Of a DNA stretch of 6,881 bases, positions 6,328-6,881 are shown piece by piece. The stretch covers positions 1 through 6,881 of the forward strand of contig JAQGNM010000325.1 of NCBI GenBank assembly GCA_028291845.1. The letters are read 5' to 3'. The translations under genes were made by a program, and so were the position numbers. This DNA comes from Massilia sp. (GTDB lineage Bacteria > Pseudomonadota > Gammaproteobacteria > Burkholderiales > Burkholderiaceae_D). The notes beneath the pieces were generated by a model. That model had not been told where the DNA came from. It searched no databases and saw only the letters and a list, made by a program, of their open reading frames with translations. Numbering within the stretch: position 1 is the first letter of the stretch; every line of letters begins with the position of its first letter.

Positions 6328-6881
6328 ATGGCGGGGATTCTCAACCCTAATTTGCTGCTGGCGGTGCCACTGGCGCCGCTGGCCGGTTCGGCAATTGCCG
6401 GTCTGCTCGGCACGAAGTTTTTCGGTAACGTGGTCGGCCGCAAGGTCTCCACGGCGGCCACCATTCTCGGTGTGCTGATCGCACTGATCATCTCGGTGCA
6501 CACGCTGCTGCTGGTCAACGACGGCGCGCGCTTCAACGGCGACATCTATACCTGGATGACGGTCGGCACGCTGAAGATGACGGTCGGCTTCCAGATCGAC
6601 GCCCTGTCCGCCATGATGATGTGCGTGGTGACCTTCGTGTCGCTGATGGTGCACATCTACACCATCGGCTACATGGCGGAAGACGAAGGCTACAACCGCT
6701 TCTTCTCCTACATCTCGCTGTTCACCTTCTCGATGCTGATGCTGGTGATGGCCAATAACTTCCTGCAGCTGTTCTTCGGCTGGGAAGCGGTGGGCCTGGT
6801 GTCCTACCTCTTGATTGGTTTCTGGTACACCCGTCCGACGGCGATTTTCGCCAACATGAAAGCCTTCCTGGTCAACCGCGT
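6328..6881 (+). CDS. nuoL: NADH-quinone oxidoreductase subunit L, N-terminal part (partial, runs off the window)
   Basis: NuoL is the distal antiporter-like (ND5-type) subunit at the tip of the membrane arm, thought to pump protons and to carry the long lateral helix at its C-terminus. The frame is open from ATG 6328 to the window edge, giving 184 full codons of an expected 600-700. Hydrophobic segments appear at about 8-28, 42-62, 92-113, 124-144 and 147-167. Recognisable family motifs are FQIDALSAMMM at 88-98, IYTIGYMAEDEGYNRFFSY at 110-128, and LQLFFGWEAVGLVSYLLIGF at 146-165. The last of these includes Glu153, the equivalent of the key TM5 glutamate (Glu144 in E. coli NuoL). The partial sequence ends in KAFLVNR, the start of a conserved family segment. 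Nothing suggests truncation other than the window boundary. Confidence 0.97.
   Translation, partial: MAGILNPNLLLAVPLAPLAGSAIAGLLGTKFFGNVVGRKVSTAATILGVLIALIISVHTLLLVNDGARFNGDIYTWMTVGTLKMTVGFQIDALSAMMMCVVTFVSLMVHIYTIGYMAEDEGYNRFFSYISLFTFSMLMLVMANNFLQLFFGWEAVGLVSYLLIGFWYTRPTAIFANMKAFLVNR

Overview
This window is an internal segment of a nuo operon, which encodes the proton-pumping NADH:ubiquinone oxidoreductase (respiratory complex I, NDH-1). All genes are on the + strand in the canonical order: the last codons of nuoE, complete nuoF, nuoG, nuoH, nuoI, nuoJ and nuoK, and the first 184 codons of nuoL, which runs off the right edge. The DNA is GC-rich (about 60% by eye) with strong G/C preference at third codon positions. 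Gene order, subunit lengths and protein wording suggest a betaproteobacterium of the Burkholderiales, perhaps the Oxalobacteraceae (Herbaspirillum, Janthinobacterium or Herminiimonas relatives). That placement comes from recognition only, with no database search.

Layout. Positions 1-3680 encode the peripheral electron-input arm: the end of NuoE, then NuoF (FMN, NADH site, cluster N3) and NuoG (clusters N1b, N5 and N4 plus a vestigial molybdopterin-type domain). Positions 3680-4777 encode NuoH, the membrane subunit that helps form the quinone chamber. Positions 4781-5269 encode NuoI, which carries the two 4Fe-4S clusters N6a and N6b that pass electrons towards the quinone-site cluster N2. Positions 5287-6266 encode the small membrane subunits NuoJ and NuoK. 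From 6328 to the end lies the start of NuoL, the distal antiporter-like subunit. Electrons go from NADH to FMN in NuoF, along the Fe-S chain through NuoG and NuoI to quinone at the NuoH junction, and the energy released drives proton movement through NuoH/J/K/L and the subunits encoded beyond the window.

The genes are packed tightly. nuoE/nuoF and nuoJ/nuoK overlap by 4 bp (ATGA), nuoG/nuoH by 1 bp (TAATG), and the other gaps inside nuoE-nuoK are 3 to 17 bp. This indicates one transcript with translational coupling. The only sizeable gap is 61 bp of AT-richer DNA between nuoK and nuoL. I see no tRNA, rRNA, mobile element, CRISPR array, convincing terminator or frameshift.

This is an ordinary housekeeping region and I found no undescribed system. 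The points most worth a look are the absence of all four ligands for the extra cluster N7 in NuoG, the Ala-rich C-terminal tail of NuoJ, and the nuoK-nuoL gap. Two very long antisense reading frames (990 and 476 codons) are codon-usage artefacts.
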